A stretch of 32,658 nt of DNA from assembly GCA_903852495.1 (NCBI GenBank), contig CAINRC010000031.1, positions 1 to 32,658 of the forward strand, read 5' to 3'. Below, one piece after another: positions 8,964-16,787 of this stretch. The notes under the pieces were generated by a model. It was not told where the DNA came from, ran no database searches, and saw only the letters and a list, made by a program, of their open reading frames with translations. Positions within the stretch are counted from its first letter, which is position 1, and every line of letters begins with the position of its first letter. Made by a program: the position numbers and the translations under genes. This DNA comes from an uncultured Geobacteraceae bacterium (lineage in GTDB: Bacteria > Desulfobacterota > Desulfuromonadia > Geobacterales > Pseudopelobacteraceae).

Positions 8964-10108
8964 GCACTTTCCATGGGCAGGCTGGAACCTGCGAAATAAT
9001 CACAACGCCTGAGCGACTGGTTGAAATTGCCGACATTCTTTCGCAGCAGACAGAAATCGCGGTAGATCTGGAGATGGATTCGCTCCATCATTACCGTGAA
9101 AAAGTCTGCCTCGTCCAGGTTTCAACCCGCCAGCAAAGCTGGCTAATAGACCCCCTGGCGTTGCCATCGCTGTCGCCACTGGCAGCCCCGCTTGGCAATC
9201 CTGACATCGTAGTAGTAATGCACGGCGCCGATTATGACATCCGTTCGCTGCATCGGGATTTTGGCATCGAAGTGACTAACCTGTTTGACACCATGATTGC
9301 CGCCCGTTTTCTGGGGCTTGCAGAGTTTGGCCTTGCGGCACTGTTAAAGGCACGATTCGGCATTGAGTTGGATAAAAAATACCAGAAGGCGGACTGGAGC
9401 AAGCGCCCCATGAGTCGTGAAATGTGCGCTTATGCGGCAGCCGATACCTCTGATTTACTGCCATTACACGATCAGCTGCGCGAAGAGCTGGTGAGCAGAG
9501 GGCGGTTGGAATGGCTGGAAGAGGAAGGACGGCTGGTGTGCCAAGCACGGGTGTCGGAAAAAGACGGCCCGCTGTTTCTCTATTGCAAAGGGGCCAGCAA
9601 GATGAGAGGGCACAGCCTTGCCATTCTGGAAGAATTACTGCAGTTGCGCGCCAAACAATCGGAACTTTTGGACCGGCCGCCATTCAAAGTCCTGTCGGCT
9701 GACACCCTCATTGAGGTAGCAGAAGTCAGACCGAGAACGCTGCACGATCTATCACAGGTCAAAGGTATGACCCCCGGTCAGCTTCAACGGCATGGCACGA
9801 ACATATTAGGTGCTGTTGAGCGGGGCCTCGCAACTCCGGAAAGCAATGTGCCCCGATTCCCGCGTAACGGGAAAAAGGAGGTTCTTGAGCGGGTCAAGGA
9901 GCGATTGAAAAATTTGAAAACCTGGCGTGAGCACCGCTGTCTGGAAGCGGGACTTGATCCAGGCGTACTGGCCCCGAACTGGCTGCTTGAAGCGGTTGCT
10001 GATACCCAAGATGCGGCACCACAAGAGCTTGACTCTATTCCAGGCATGAGAGAATGGCAAAAGCAGCTCATCAGCGAAGACTTGCAGCGCATCATTGCAA
10101 TGGTCTAG
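8960..10108 (+). CDS. rnd: ribonuclease D (DEDDy 3'-5' exonuclease with HRDC domain)
   Basis: This 382-residue exonuclease trims 3' ends of tRNA precursors and other small RNAs. The DEDDy set is complete: Asp36 and Glu38 in VDLEMDS, Asp93 in HGADYDIRSL, and Tyr158/Asp162 in YAAADTSDL. An HRDC helical domain follows at ~215-290 (ILEELLQLRAKQSELLDRPPF). It begins at TTG 8960, overlapping the mqnC TGA by four bases, a second TTGA junction in a row. The pseudopilin gene gspH begins directly after its stop. Length is close to E. coli RNase D. Confidence 0.93.
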   Translation: MSTFHGQAGTCEIITTPERLVEIADILSQQTEIAVDLEMDSLHHYREKVCLVQVSTRQQSWLIDPLALPSLSPLAAPLGNPDIVVVMHGADYDIRSLHRDFGIEVTNLFDTMIAARFLGLAEFGLAALLKARFGIELDKKYQKADWSKRPMSREMCAYAAADTSDLLPLHDQLREELVSRGRLEWLEEEGRLVCQARVSEKDGPLFLYCKGASKMRGHSLAILEELLQLRAKQSELLDRPPFKVLSADTLIEVAEVRPRTLHDLSQVKGMTPGQLQRHGTNILGAVERGLATPESNVPRFPRNGKKEVLERVKERLKNLKTWREHRCLEAGLDPGVLAPNWLLEAVADTQDAAPQELDSIPGMREWQKQLISEDLQRIIAMV

Positions 10109-10651
10109 ATGATGGGGCCCCAGCAAGTCAAGGATTCCGTTGATAACACCCGATTTCGGAAAGAGCGCTGCCGGAGCGGCTTTACCCTGATCGAGATCAT
10201 GGTTGTGATGGCAATCATCAGTATGGTGATGTTGCTCGTTATCCCCCGCCTCCCCTCATCGGACCAGGAAAATCTGAAAATTTCTGCCCGGACTCTGGCT
10301 TCAACGCTACTGTACATGCAGGAGCGGGCTGCACCAGTGGGAGCCCGGTATGAACTTGCCATTGACCTTGGGACTGATAGCGTAAAAATACTTGAAATCA
10401 GTGCCAGTGGGACGATAAAAGCTCCATCTGACCCGCTGCTGTTAAAATCTGTAATTAAAGAGGGAATTACCGTTTCCGATGTCCGGACGTTCCTTGGTAA
10501 AGTCAATGACGGCCAGTTGCAGCTAGCTATCGGTTCTGAATTTATTACTATCCATCTTCGCTCTCCCGACGGGAAATTCTGGACGGTGATGTCTTTCCCG
10601 TCAGTTGGCAAGATCAGGGCCTACGAGGGATATCTTGAGGACCCGCCATGA
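10109..10651 (+). CDS. gspH: type II secretion minor pseudopilin GspH
   Basis: This 180-residue protein has a prepilin leader: a 24-residue basic segment ending SG, then FTLIEIMVVMAIISMVMLLVIP. Cleavage by prepilin peptidase is expected after Gly24, with Glu29 at +5. A GspH-like soluble domain follows. Minor pseudopilins cap the periplasmic pseudopilus that drives export through the secretin. Its ATG touches the rnd stop and it overlaps gspI by four bases (ATGA). It is placed as GspH by order (H-I-J-K) and length, because pseudopilins resemble one another. Confidence 0.85.
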   Translation: MMGPQQVKDSVDNTRFRKERCRSGFTLIEIMVVMAIISMVMLLVIPRLPSSDQENLKISARTLASTLLYMQERAAPVGARYELAIDLGTDSVKILEISASGTIKAPSDPLLLKSVIKEGITVSDVRTFLGKVNDGQLQLAIGSEFITIHLRSPDGKFWTVMSFPSVGKIRAYEGYLEDPP

Positions 10652-10956
10652 AAGGCTTTACGCTCCTTGAAGTAATGGTGTCCCTGGCCATCATGGCATG
10701 CGTCATTCTGACGGTGTTAGGTGCGGTAAATTATCATCTCGGGATAGTTGCCAGCGAGCGCGACAGTACTGCACTCACGCTGTTGGCACGGAACTATATG
10801 CTCGACGAAGAAGGCTTCCCAAAAGCTCACTCTGAACTGATCTGCACGATAGAGGTGCTGCCGACAGACTACTCATTTTTGCAAAAAAAAGTTTACAAAG
10901 TGAAGCGCGTCCGTGGCGGCAGGGAGGTGGCTCTTGTCCGCTATCTCCAAAAATAG
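10648..10956 (+). CDS. gspI: type II secretion minor pseudopilin GspI
   Basis: This is a short pseudopilin of 102 residues with a three-residue leader, MKG, followed by FTLLEVMVSLAIMACVIL. Gly3 is the cleavage site and Glu8 is the +5 residue. The very short leader and ~100-residue length are typical of GspI. GspI nucleates the H-I-J-K tip complex of the pseudopilus. It is coupled to gspH by an ATGA overlap and overlaps the start of gspJ. Confidence 0.87.
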   Translation: MKGFTLLEVMVSLAIMACVILTVLGAVNYHLGIVASERDSTALTLLARNYMLDEEGFPKAHSELICTIEVLPTDYSFLQKKVYKVKRVRGGREVALVRYLQK

Positions 10957-11557
10957 CGGGTTCACGCTGCTGGAAGTTCTGATTGCGGTGGTGCTGCTTG
11001 GCATCCTCACCGCTGCGCTGTACGGCAGTTATTTTGGTGTGATACGGGCCAGGGATCGGGCTTCTGCGGGCATGGAAACGCGGCGAGAACTTGGCGAAAC
11101 TCTGGACTTGATTCGGCGGGAAATTGCCTCAGCGCAGCTAAATTCGGTGGATAAAAAATTAGGGCTGGGGCTCTGTTTTGTTGTGGAGGACCGGGATTAT
11201 TTCGGTGCTCGCGCATCTGTATTGAAGCTCACTACCTTGGCGTCTCCACTGATACGGGAGAAAAATTCCGGCATCATTATCGTTACCTATCGAGTAGAAG
11301 AAAAAGGCAAGAAACTCATGTTAAAACGTCAGGTGCGGGATCTCTTTATTGAGAGCAGCGCCGTAACCTATACCCAGATGGAGGAAATCAGCTCCTTTCT
11401 GGTGGAGTGTTCCAGCGACGGTTCTAAATGGGTAAAAGTCTGGGACGACAGCATGTACGTGAACAAACCGCCAAAATACGTGCGAGTAACAATAGAAGTA
11501 AAGGATCAGGGGGGACCGGTGCAGTTTACAGTGCTCTCTGAGCCTCGCGTGATATAA
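10934..11557 (+). CDS. gspJ: type II secretion minor pseudopilin GspJ
   Basis: With start TTG 10934 the protein is 207 residues: MSAISKNSG then FTLLEVLIAVVLLGILTAALYG, cleaved after Gly9 with Glu14 at +5. I prefer TTG 10934 because AGGGAGG (10921-10927) sits six bases upstream; GTG 10913 would add seven residues and lacks such a site. The soluble part has the GspJ pattern, including RRELGETLDLIRREIASAQL and a C-terminal RVTIEV-like strand. GspJ joins GspI and GspK at the pseudopilus tip. Confidence 0.87.
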   Translation: MSAISKNSGFTLLEVLIAVVLLGILTAALYGSYFGVIRARDRASAGMETRRELGETLDLIRREIASAQLNSVDKKLGLGLCFVVEDRDYFGARASVLKLTTLASPLIREKNSGIIIVTYRVEEKGKKLMLKRQVRDLFIESSAVTYTQMEEISSFLVECSSDGSKWVKVWDDSMYVNKPPKYVRVTIEVKDQGGPVQFTVLSEPRVI

Positions 11558-11559
11558 AG

Positions 11560-12525
11560 ATGATACGACGTACTAATGAATCAGGTTTTGCGCTTATTCT
11601 GACTCTGGTTGTTACCGCGCTGATGGTGGCTGTTGTCGTTGAAATGATCCACCAGGTGTATGTTGACACGTCAATAAGCCGCAGTTTCCGCGATGGTCAG
11701 CAGGCTTCAATTCTGGCAGAATCGGGCGTCATGGCGGTTAAAACGGCCATCGATATAAAAACTGACCCGGCACTTCTTTTGGCTATTCTGGCAAAACCGC
11801 TCTGTGATGAGGTAGGCTGTCTGGAGATAGCGGTCAGTGACGAAAGCGGGAAAATCAATATCAACAGGCTGGTAGTAGACGGGCAAAAACAACCAGACGG
11901 TCTTATAAATGATGCGCTGGTGCGGCTGCTACAGGGGCTTCCGGTGTCTCCTGCACAACAGGGTGATACGTGGAGTAAAGTCGTGGCATCAGTTGCAGAT
12001 TGGCTTGACAAGGATGAAATTTTGACAACCAACGGTGCGGAAACGCCCTATTATCGCGATCTGAAACCGCCATACAGTGCGCATAACGGGAAGCTGATGA
12101 CACTGTCTGAACTGACTCTCGTCAAGGGGATCACGCCGGCCATGTTTGACGGTCTTGTGGGTAAAAACGCAAGATTGAGGGACTGTCTTACAATCTACCC
12201 AAGAGAACAATCACAATCACAATCACCATTATTCAACATTAATGTTAATGCAGCACCTAAGGCTGTCCTTATGGCTTTGCACGCAAGCATCACTGAATCA
12301 GTCGCCGATCAAATACTACAGAAAAGACCATTTGATGGTGAGGGTGGGTTTTCAAAAGTCACGGAATTAAATAATATATATAATGGAGCTTGGCTTGGCA
12401 GGCTTAAGGCCTATAAAACCTATACTCTCTACAAAATAACCGCCGTAGCGACGGTAAAAGATTCCGTTCGTAAAATTGAGTCTGTTGTGTCAAACGGTAT
12501 GTTACTATCATGGCAGGAGTATTGA
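11560..12525 (+). CDS. gspK: type II secretion minor pseudopilin GspK
   Basis: This 321-residue pseudopilin has leader MIRRTNESG then FALILTLVVTALMVAVVVEMIHQ. Leu replaces the +5 Glu, a diagnostic GspK trait, so it is expected at the very tip. Two helix-hairpin-helix-like SAM-domain repeats are suggested by LTLVKGITPAMFDGLVG and ASITESVADQILQKRP. Around 12208-12225 three copies of CAATCA encode a Ser/Gln run. The last ~300 bp are distinctly AT-rich compared with gspL downstream. No frameshift is seen. Confidence 0.88.
   Translation: MIRRTNESGFALILTLVVTALMVAVVVEMIHQVYVDTSISRSFRDGQQASILAESGVMAVKTAIDIKTDPALLLAILAKPLCDEVGCLEIAVSDESGKININRLVVDGQKQPDGLINDALVRLLQGLPVSPAQQGDTWSKVVASVADWLDKDEILTTNGAETPYYRDLKPPYSAHNGKLMTLSELTLVKGITPAMFDGLVGKNARLRDCLTIYPREQSQSQSPLFNINVNAAPKAVLMALHASITESVADQILQKRPFDGEGGFSKVTELNNIYNGAWLGRLKAYKTYTLYKITAVATVKDSVRKIESVVSNGMLLSWQEY
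12208..12225 (+). repeat. 6-bp tandem repeat (CAATCA x3) inside gspK
   Basis: Three perfect head-to-tail copies of CAATCA encode alternating Ser and Gln in GspK. Unit changes would stay in frame and alter loop length only. Confidence 0.7.
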
Positions 12526-12565
12526 ACTATTTCATATATATCAGCAGGCGAGGGTGCTACGTACC

Positions 12566-13876
12566 ATGGATTATCTGATTCTACAGGCTGAAGAAAAACG
12601 GTTGACGGTGGCCCATTTCAGTATGTCCCGACGTGCCACGGATCTGATCGGGGCCGCCTCCATCGAACTGGATGAAGAGCGCACGCTGACCGATGCCGTT
12701 CACCACGTTGCCGAAAAAATGACCGGCTCCCCGCGTGTGGTGCTCTGCCTTCCCCCGGAACTGTTTGCCCAGCGCTCCGTGAGTCTACCGTTCAGCGATC
12801 TCCGCAAGGTCCGCGAAGTTCTGCCGGCGCATTTGCAGGGGGAAATCGTGCTGCCGGTGGAAGATCTAGTGCTCGAGGTGCTGCCGGCCGGCGAAGGGCA
12901 GTTTCTGGCGCTGTGGGCTCGCAAGAGCGATATCAGCGCAGCAATCGAGCCGTTTCGGGAAGGGGGGATCGAGCCCCACGTGGTCAGCTCGCTTCCATTT
13001 GCACTGGCAGAACTGCCGGGAGTGCCTCCGGAATGTGCGCTCTATGACGGCACGACACTATCCTTTCTAAAGGGGGGGCGGCTGACCTATTTCCGGGCCT
13101 TTGCTGCCGGCGCGACCGCACCAGCCATCGCAGCGACACTGTCGGCAGTGGAGCTTTCCGGTGGTGAACTTCCTCCGCTGCTCTGTCTGATCGGGTCGGT
13201 TGGCGAGCTTACAGACACGGAGGCGCTCCCTCTGCCGGTGGCAACACCCGAAGTGCCGCAGGGGCTGGGCCATCTGTTCAAAAATGACGAAACCTTCCGG
13301 CAACTTGCGGGGCTCTATGCCGTGGCACGGGCCGGATCCGCCGGGACCCTTCCCGATTTCCGGAAGGGGGAACTGGCCTGGACCGCCGGGGATGCCAAAC
13401 TGCGCCGGAAGCTGCTGCTGACCGGCATACTGGCAACTGTCGTCATCACACTGCTGTTTGTGAGCAAAACGCTCCAGTACCGTGCCTCCGTTGCTGATAT
13501 CGCCTCGCTGAACAAGTCCATCTCGGCAATATATCGCGAGGTATTCCCGACCCGCGCCAAGGCGGTTGACGAGGTCTCGGAAATAAAAGCGGAGATCAAA
13601 AAGCTGGCCGGCGTCGAAAGCTCAAGCGACCATCTCGATGTCCTGAAAAAAGTGGTGGAAGCGAAAGGGAGCACCATCAACGGTCTGTATGAAGCCGAGG
13701 TAGAAGGACGTAATCTGCGGATCAAGGGTGATGCCCGTACCGCCCAGGCGGTCAATGAATTTAAGGCTGCCATTGCCCCCCTGCTTGCCACCTCCGAACT
13801 GGGTGAGGTTAAGAGCCGCCCGGATGGCATGGTCGGTTTCAGCTTGACCGGAACGCTTAAGGAGGGATCGAAATGA
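12566..13876 (+). CDS. gspL: type II secretion inner-membrane protein GspL
   Basis: This 436-residue protein has an N-terminal actin-like cytoplasmic domain (MDYLILQAEEKRLTVAHF..., ~1-285). One membrane helix lies at ~307-325 (LLLTGILATVVITLLFVSK). A periplasmic ferredoxin-like domain (~360-436) ends MVGFSLTGTLK. GspL links the secretion ATPase to the inner-membrane platform with GspM. I chose ATG 12566, which begins the GspL-like domain; an upstream in-frame start at 12476 lies inside gspK. The gene is preceded by the only sizeable gap in the operon (40 bp), and GC content rises sharply here. Confidence 0.87.
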   Translation: MDYLILQAEEKRLTVAHFSMSRRATDLIGAASIELDEERTLTDAVHHVAEKMTGSPRVVLCLPPELFAQRSVSLPFSDLRKVREVLPAHLQGEIVLPVEDLVLEVLPAGEGQFLALWARKSDISAAIEPFREGGIEPHVVSSLPFALAELPGVPPECALYDGTTLSFLKGGRLTYFRAFAAGATAPAIAATLSAVELSGGELPPLLCLIGSVGELTDTEALPLPVATPEVPQGLGHLFKNDETFRQLAGLYAVARAGSAGTLPDFRKGELAWTAGDAKLRRKLLLTGILATVVITLLFVSKTLQYRASVADIASLNKSISAIYREVFPTRAKAVDEVSEIKAEIKKLAGVESSSDHLDVLKKVVEAKGSTINGLYEAEVEGRNLRIKGDARTAQAVNEFKAAIAPLLATSELGEVKSRPDGMVGFSLTGTLKEGSK

Positions 13877-14424
13877 GATTCATAGAAATTCTCCGTGAGC
13901 GATGGCAGGATCTTGACCCCCGCACCCGGCTGTGGAGCGGCTATGCCCTTATTGTACTGTTGGCAGCGGCGATTGGCTGGTCAGCGCTCAACACCAGGGT
14001 GCAAGCCTCTGAAAAAAAACGGGCCGCACGTGAAACGATGCTGAAGGAGTTGATGCCGCTCAAGGTTGCGTACCAGGCGGCCCGGCAGTCGTCAAATATG
14101 TTGAGCGGGCGTGTCGCCTCACTCAAACCGGACGACTCACTGGCAAAGATTATTGAAGATACCGGCATCAAAGGGAAATCGGTAAAAATAGCGCCGCTCA
14201 AAGGTGAAGAGCGGGGCGGTTTTATGGAGGATGCTGCCGATATCCGGATCGACGGGTTAACGTTTAACGAAGCGATCAACCTGCTTTACCGGCTCGAAAA
14301 GGGAAGCCGCCCGCTGGTAATCAAGAAAAGCAACCTGAAGGTGCGCTATGATGACCCGACTCGCTGCGATCTGTCCCTGATACTTGCGCTGATCAGACCG
14401 GCACCCAGCCAGGGAAAACGATGA
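13873..14424 (+). CDS. gspM: type II secretion protein GspM
   Basis: This 183-residue bitopic protein has a short cytoplasmic N terminus, a helix at ~24-40 (YALIVLLAAAIGWSAL), a charged coiled-coil segment, and a small periplasmic ferredoxin-like domain with FNEAINLLYRLE near residue 135. This is the GspM/PilO pattern. It overlaps gspL by ATGA (13873-13876) and gspN likewise. GspM stabilises GspL and the platform. Sequence conservation in this family is low, so order and topology carry much of the call. Confidence 0.82.
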   Translation: MRFIEILRERWQDLDPRTRLWSGYALIVLLAAAIGWSALNTRVQASEKKRAARETMLKELMPLKVAYQAARQSSNMLSGRVASLKPDDSLAKIIEDTGIKGKSVKIAPLKGEERGGFMEDAADIRIDGLTFNEAINLLYRLEKGSRPLVIKKSNLKVRYDDPTRCDLSLILALIRPAPSQGKR

Positions 14425-15260
14425 AGGGCCTGATGCAGGCACAACGGGCGGGGCTTACGGCCGCAGCCTTGATGCTGTTCCTGCTGTTCTGCTATATACA
14501 GTTCCCGACAGCGCGGATCGATACCGTTATCGCCCGGATACTGTCGCAGCAGGGTCTGACCCTCTCCCCGGCGGTTCACAAAACAGTACTTCCCGGTCTG
14601 GCATGGGACGATTTGCTGCTTTCATCCCAACAGGGAGCGCTGCTCCGCTGTGAGCGACTGCAGGTCAGGCCGCTGCTGCTGCCGCTTGTTGTCGGACAGG
14701 CCGTATTTTCCGGAGCGGCGACGATCGGAAAAGGGCAATTGGACGTCAGATATGCCCTGAATGGCGCAGACGCTCTGGATCTTGATGCACATGATATATC
14801 CCTTGCAGACATTCCCTTTTTCAAAAGTGTGCTGGGAGCCAAAGCTGCCGGGAATCTCTGGAGCCGGGGGACACTGAAACGCAACGCGAAGGGGTTGACC
14901 GGTGATCTGAAGGTCGAAGTAAAACAGCTTGAGCTTATCGGAGTTAAACTGGGATCCTTCCCGCTTCCGGACGCCGCCAACCTGAAGACGCAGGGTATTG
15001 TCAGGGTCAGTGACGGGAAAGCACGTCTGGAAAGCTTCACTCTGGAGGGGGACGGGGTGTATATGCGGATTTCGGGGGATCTGCCGACAGGTGCCAATGC
15101 TGCCGTGACTCCTCTTAACATGAGGTTGGAGATTATGCCCAAAGCGGAATTTATGGAAAAACAGAAACTGGTGTTCATGCTGCTGGCCAAGTTCATGACC
15201 TCACCGGGGGTTTACTCCCTACCGATAAAGGGTACACTACTAAAGCCGGAGATCCTGTAG
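14421..15260 (+). CDS. gspN: type II secretion protein GspN
   Basis: This 279-residue protein has one N-terminal membrane segment (LTAAALMLFLLFCYIQF) and an AsmA-like beta-rich periplasmic domain with repeats such as LQVRPLLLPLVVGQ and GKGQLDVRYALNG. This matches the GspN form found in Deltaproteobacteria-type secretion operons. Its role is accessory and unsettled; it may contact the outer-membrane side. It overlaps gspM by ATGA and abuts nadD with no gap. Confidence 0.78.
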   Translation: MKGLMQAQRAGLTAAALMLFLLFCYIQFPTARIDTVIARILSQQGLTLSPAVHKTVLPGLAWDDLLLSSQQGALLRCERLQVRPLLLPLVVGQAVFSGAATIGKGQLDVRYALNGADALDLDAHDISLADIPFFKSVLGAKAAGNLWSRGTLKRNAKGLTGDLKVEVKQLELIGVKLGSFPLPDAANLKTQGIVRVSDGKARLESFTLEGDGVYMRISGDLPTGANAAVTPLNMRLEIMPKAEFMEKQKLVFMLLAKFMTSPGVYSLPIKGTLLKPEIL

Positions 15261-15902
15261 ATGAGAATCGGTCTGCTGGGGGGGAGTTTCAACCCGGTGC
15301 ACAACGCACATCTGCGCATTGCCCGGGAGGCGCAGAACGCCTGCAGCCTCGACAGGGTACTTTTTATCCCGGCCGCCGACCCGCCGCACAAGCTGCTGGC
15401 GGGGGACGTATCGTTTGAATGCCGCTCGCACATGGTTCGTCTGGCCATCGCCGACAGTGCCGATTTCGAGCTGTCAACGGTTGAAGCGGAGCGGGGGGGC
15501 AAATCCTACTCCGTTGACACGATCCGTGACTACCGCGAACAGTGCCCGGAGGACGAACTGTTTTTCATCATCGGCGGCGACTCTTTTCTGGAGATCGGCA
15601 CATGGCACCGCTATGACGAGATCTTCCGCAGCTGTAACCTGATCGTCGTCGAGCGCCCCGGCATCTCCGCTGCCGACCCGATTGACACACTGCCGAAAGC
15701 GGTGCGGGGTCTGTTCATCCATGATCGTGCAACCGGCCGCCTGATTCATGATTCCGGGCACTCCGTAGATTTTATCACCGGTTCGCCGCTGGACCTTTCC
15801 TCAACGGAAATCCGCCGGCGTGCCGCCGCCGGCGCCGACATCGGCCGGTATGTACCACCTGACGTAGCAGCATATATCTCGCAGCAAAGGATCTATACCT
15901 AA
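15261..15902 (+). CDS. nadD: nicotinate-nucleotide adenylyltransferase NadD
   Basis: This 213-residue enzyme makes nicotinate adenine dinucleotide from NaMN and ATP in NAD synthesis. The nucleotidyltransferase motif GGSFNPVHNAHL (residues 7-18) supplies the HxxH pair, His14 and His17. FIPAADPPHK, FIIGGDSFLEIGTWHRYDEI and the SSTEIRRR phosphate-binding motif near the C terminus are all present. It begins one base after the gspN stop and overlaps rsfS by one base. The nadD-rsfS-rlmH-gpmI order is common; its fusion to a secretion operon is less so. Confidence 0.95.
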   Translation: MRIGLLGGSFNPVHNAHLRIAREAQNACSLDRVLFIPAADPPHKLLAGDVSFECRSHMVRLAIADSADFELSTVEAERGGKSYSVDTIRDYREQCPEDELFFIIGGDSFLEIGTWHRYDEIFRSCNLIVVERPGISAADPIDTLPKAVRGLFIHDRATGRLIHDSGHSVDFITGSPLDLSSTEIRRRAAAGADIGRYVPPDVAAYISQQRIYT

Positions 15903-16315
15903 TGCCTGTAAAAAAGACCACAACCGTTGAAAAGACCACCCTGACCGGCTTAGAGCGTGCGCTGAAATGCGCCGAGCTTGCCTATGACAAAAAAGCCTAT
16001 GATATCTGTGTCCGCGATATTTCGCGGGTCTCGTCGATTGCCGACTACATGGTAATCATCTCCGGATCTTCCGACAAACAGAACCAGGCCATTGCCGACA
16101 ATATCCGCATCGGCCTGAAGAAATTCGGTAAGGTCAACGATATCGAGGGGGCAACTGACGGCAAATGGATCGTCATGGATTATGGTGACGTGCTGGTGCA
16201 TATTTTCCATGACCAGATTCGCCGGTATTACGACCTGGACGGCCTGTGGGGCATGGCACCCAGGATGGCACTGCCCGCAGAAATTGAAGCGGCGCGCAAG
16301 GAATCAGATTTTTGA
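15902..16315 (+). CDS. rsfS: ribosome silencing factor RsfS
   Basis: This is a 137-residue protein of the RsfS/Iojap family, which binds L14 and blocks subunit joining in starvation. The core ADYMVIISGSSDKQNQAIADNI, then GATDGKWIVMDYGDVLVHIFHDQIRRYYDLDGLW, is complete. The first ~20 residues are a Lys/Thr-rich tail not seen in shorter homologues. It is coupled to nadD upstream and to rlmH through a TTGA overlap. Confidence 0.95.
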   Translation: MPVKKTTTVEKTTLTGLERALKCAELAYDKKAYDICVRDISRVSSIADYMVIISGSSDKQNQAIADNIRIGLKKFGKVNDIEGATDGKWIVMDYGDVLVHIFHDQIRRYYDLDGLWGMAPRMALPAEIEAARKESDF

Positions 16316-16770
16316 AAATCAGGGTTCTGTGGGTCGGTAAAAGCCGTGACCCGTGGATAAAGGATGCGGTTGACGAATATGCCGGACGCATCCGGCGCTA
16401 CGCTCCTCTGGAACTGATCGATATCCGTGACGAAAAGGGGGCTGCGGCGGAGGAGATGCGCCGCCGTGAGTGTGAGCGTCTGGAAAAGCAGATACCGCCC
16501 GGCGCGACCCTGATCCTGCTGGACGAACGGGGCGAACTGCTTGATTCCCCCGGACTGTCGGCCCTTGTGGGGAAACAGCGGGACAGCGGCGTGGCCGATG
16601 TGGTCTTTGCCATTGGCGGTGCGTACGGCTTCTCCGAAGAATTCCGCCGGCGCGGCAGGCTGCTGGCGCTGTCGAAAATGACCTTTACCCACCAGATGGT
16701 GCGGGTCTTCCTGCTGGAACAGATTTACCGTGCCTTTACCATCCTGAATGGCGAACCGTATCATCACTGA
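16312..16770 (+). CDS. rlmH: 23S rRNA (pseudouridine1915-N3)-methyltransferase RlmH
   Basis: This 152-residue SPOUT methyltransferase modifies pseudouridine 1915 in helix 69. [12 protein letters not shown], the knot-forming [18 protein letters not shown], and the C-terminal [28 protein letters not shown] are family hallmarks. It starts at TTG 16312 inside the rsfS stop (TTGA). Length matches the family. gpmI follows after 17 bp. Confidence 0.95.
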   Translation: MKIRVLWVGKSRDPWIKDAVDEYAGRIRRYAPLELIDIRDEKGAAAEEMRRRECERLEKQIPPGATLILLDERGELLDSPGLSALVGKQRDSGVADVVFAIGGAYGFSEEFRRRGRLLALSKMTFTHQMVRVFLLEQIYRAFTILNGEPYHH

Positions 16771-16787
16771 TCCGAAAGGACGTACCG

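Noticed and set aside
14026..14041. Possible second parS in gspM
   Set aside because: Only the CACGTGAAAC half matches; about five of sixteen positions differ, so chance is likely.
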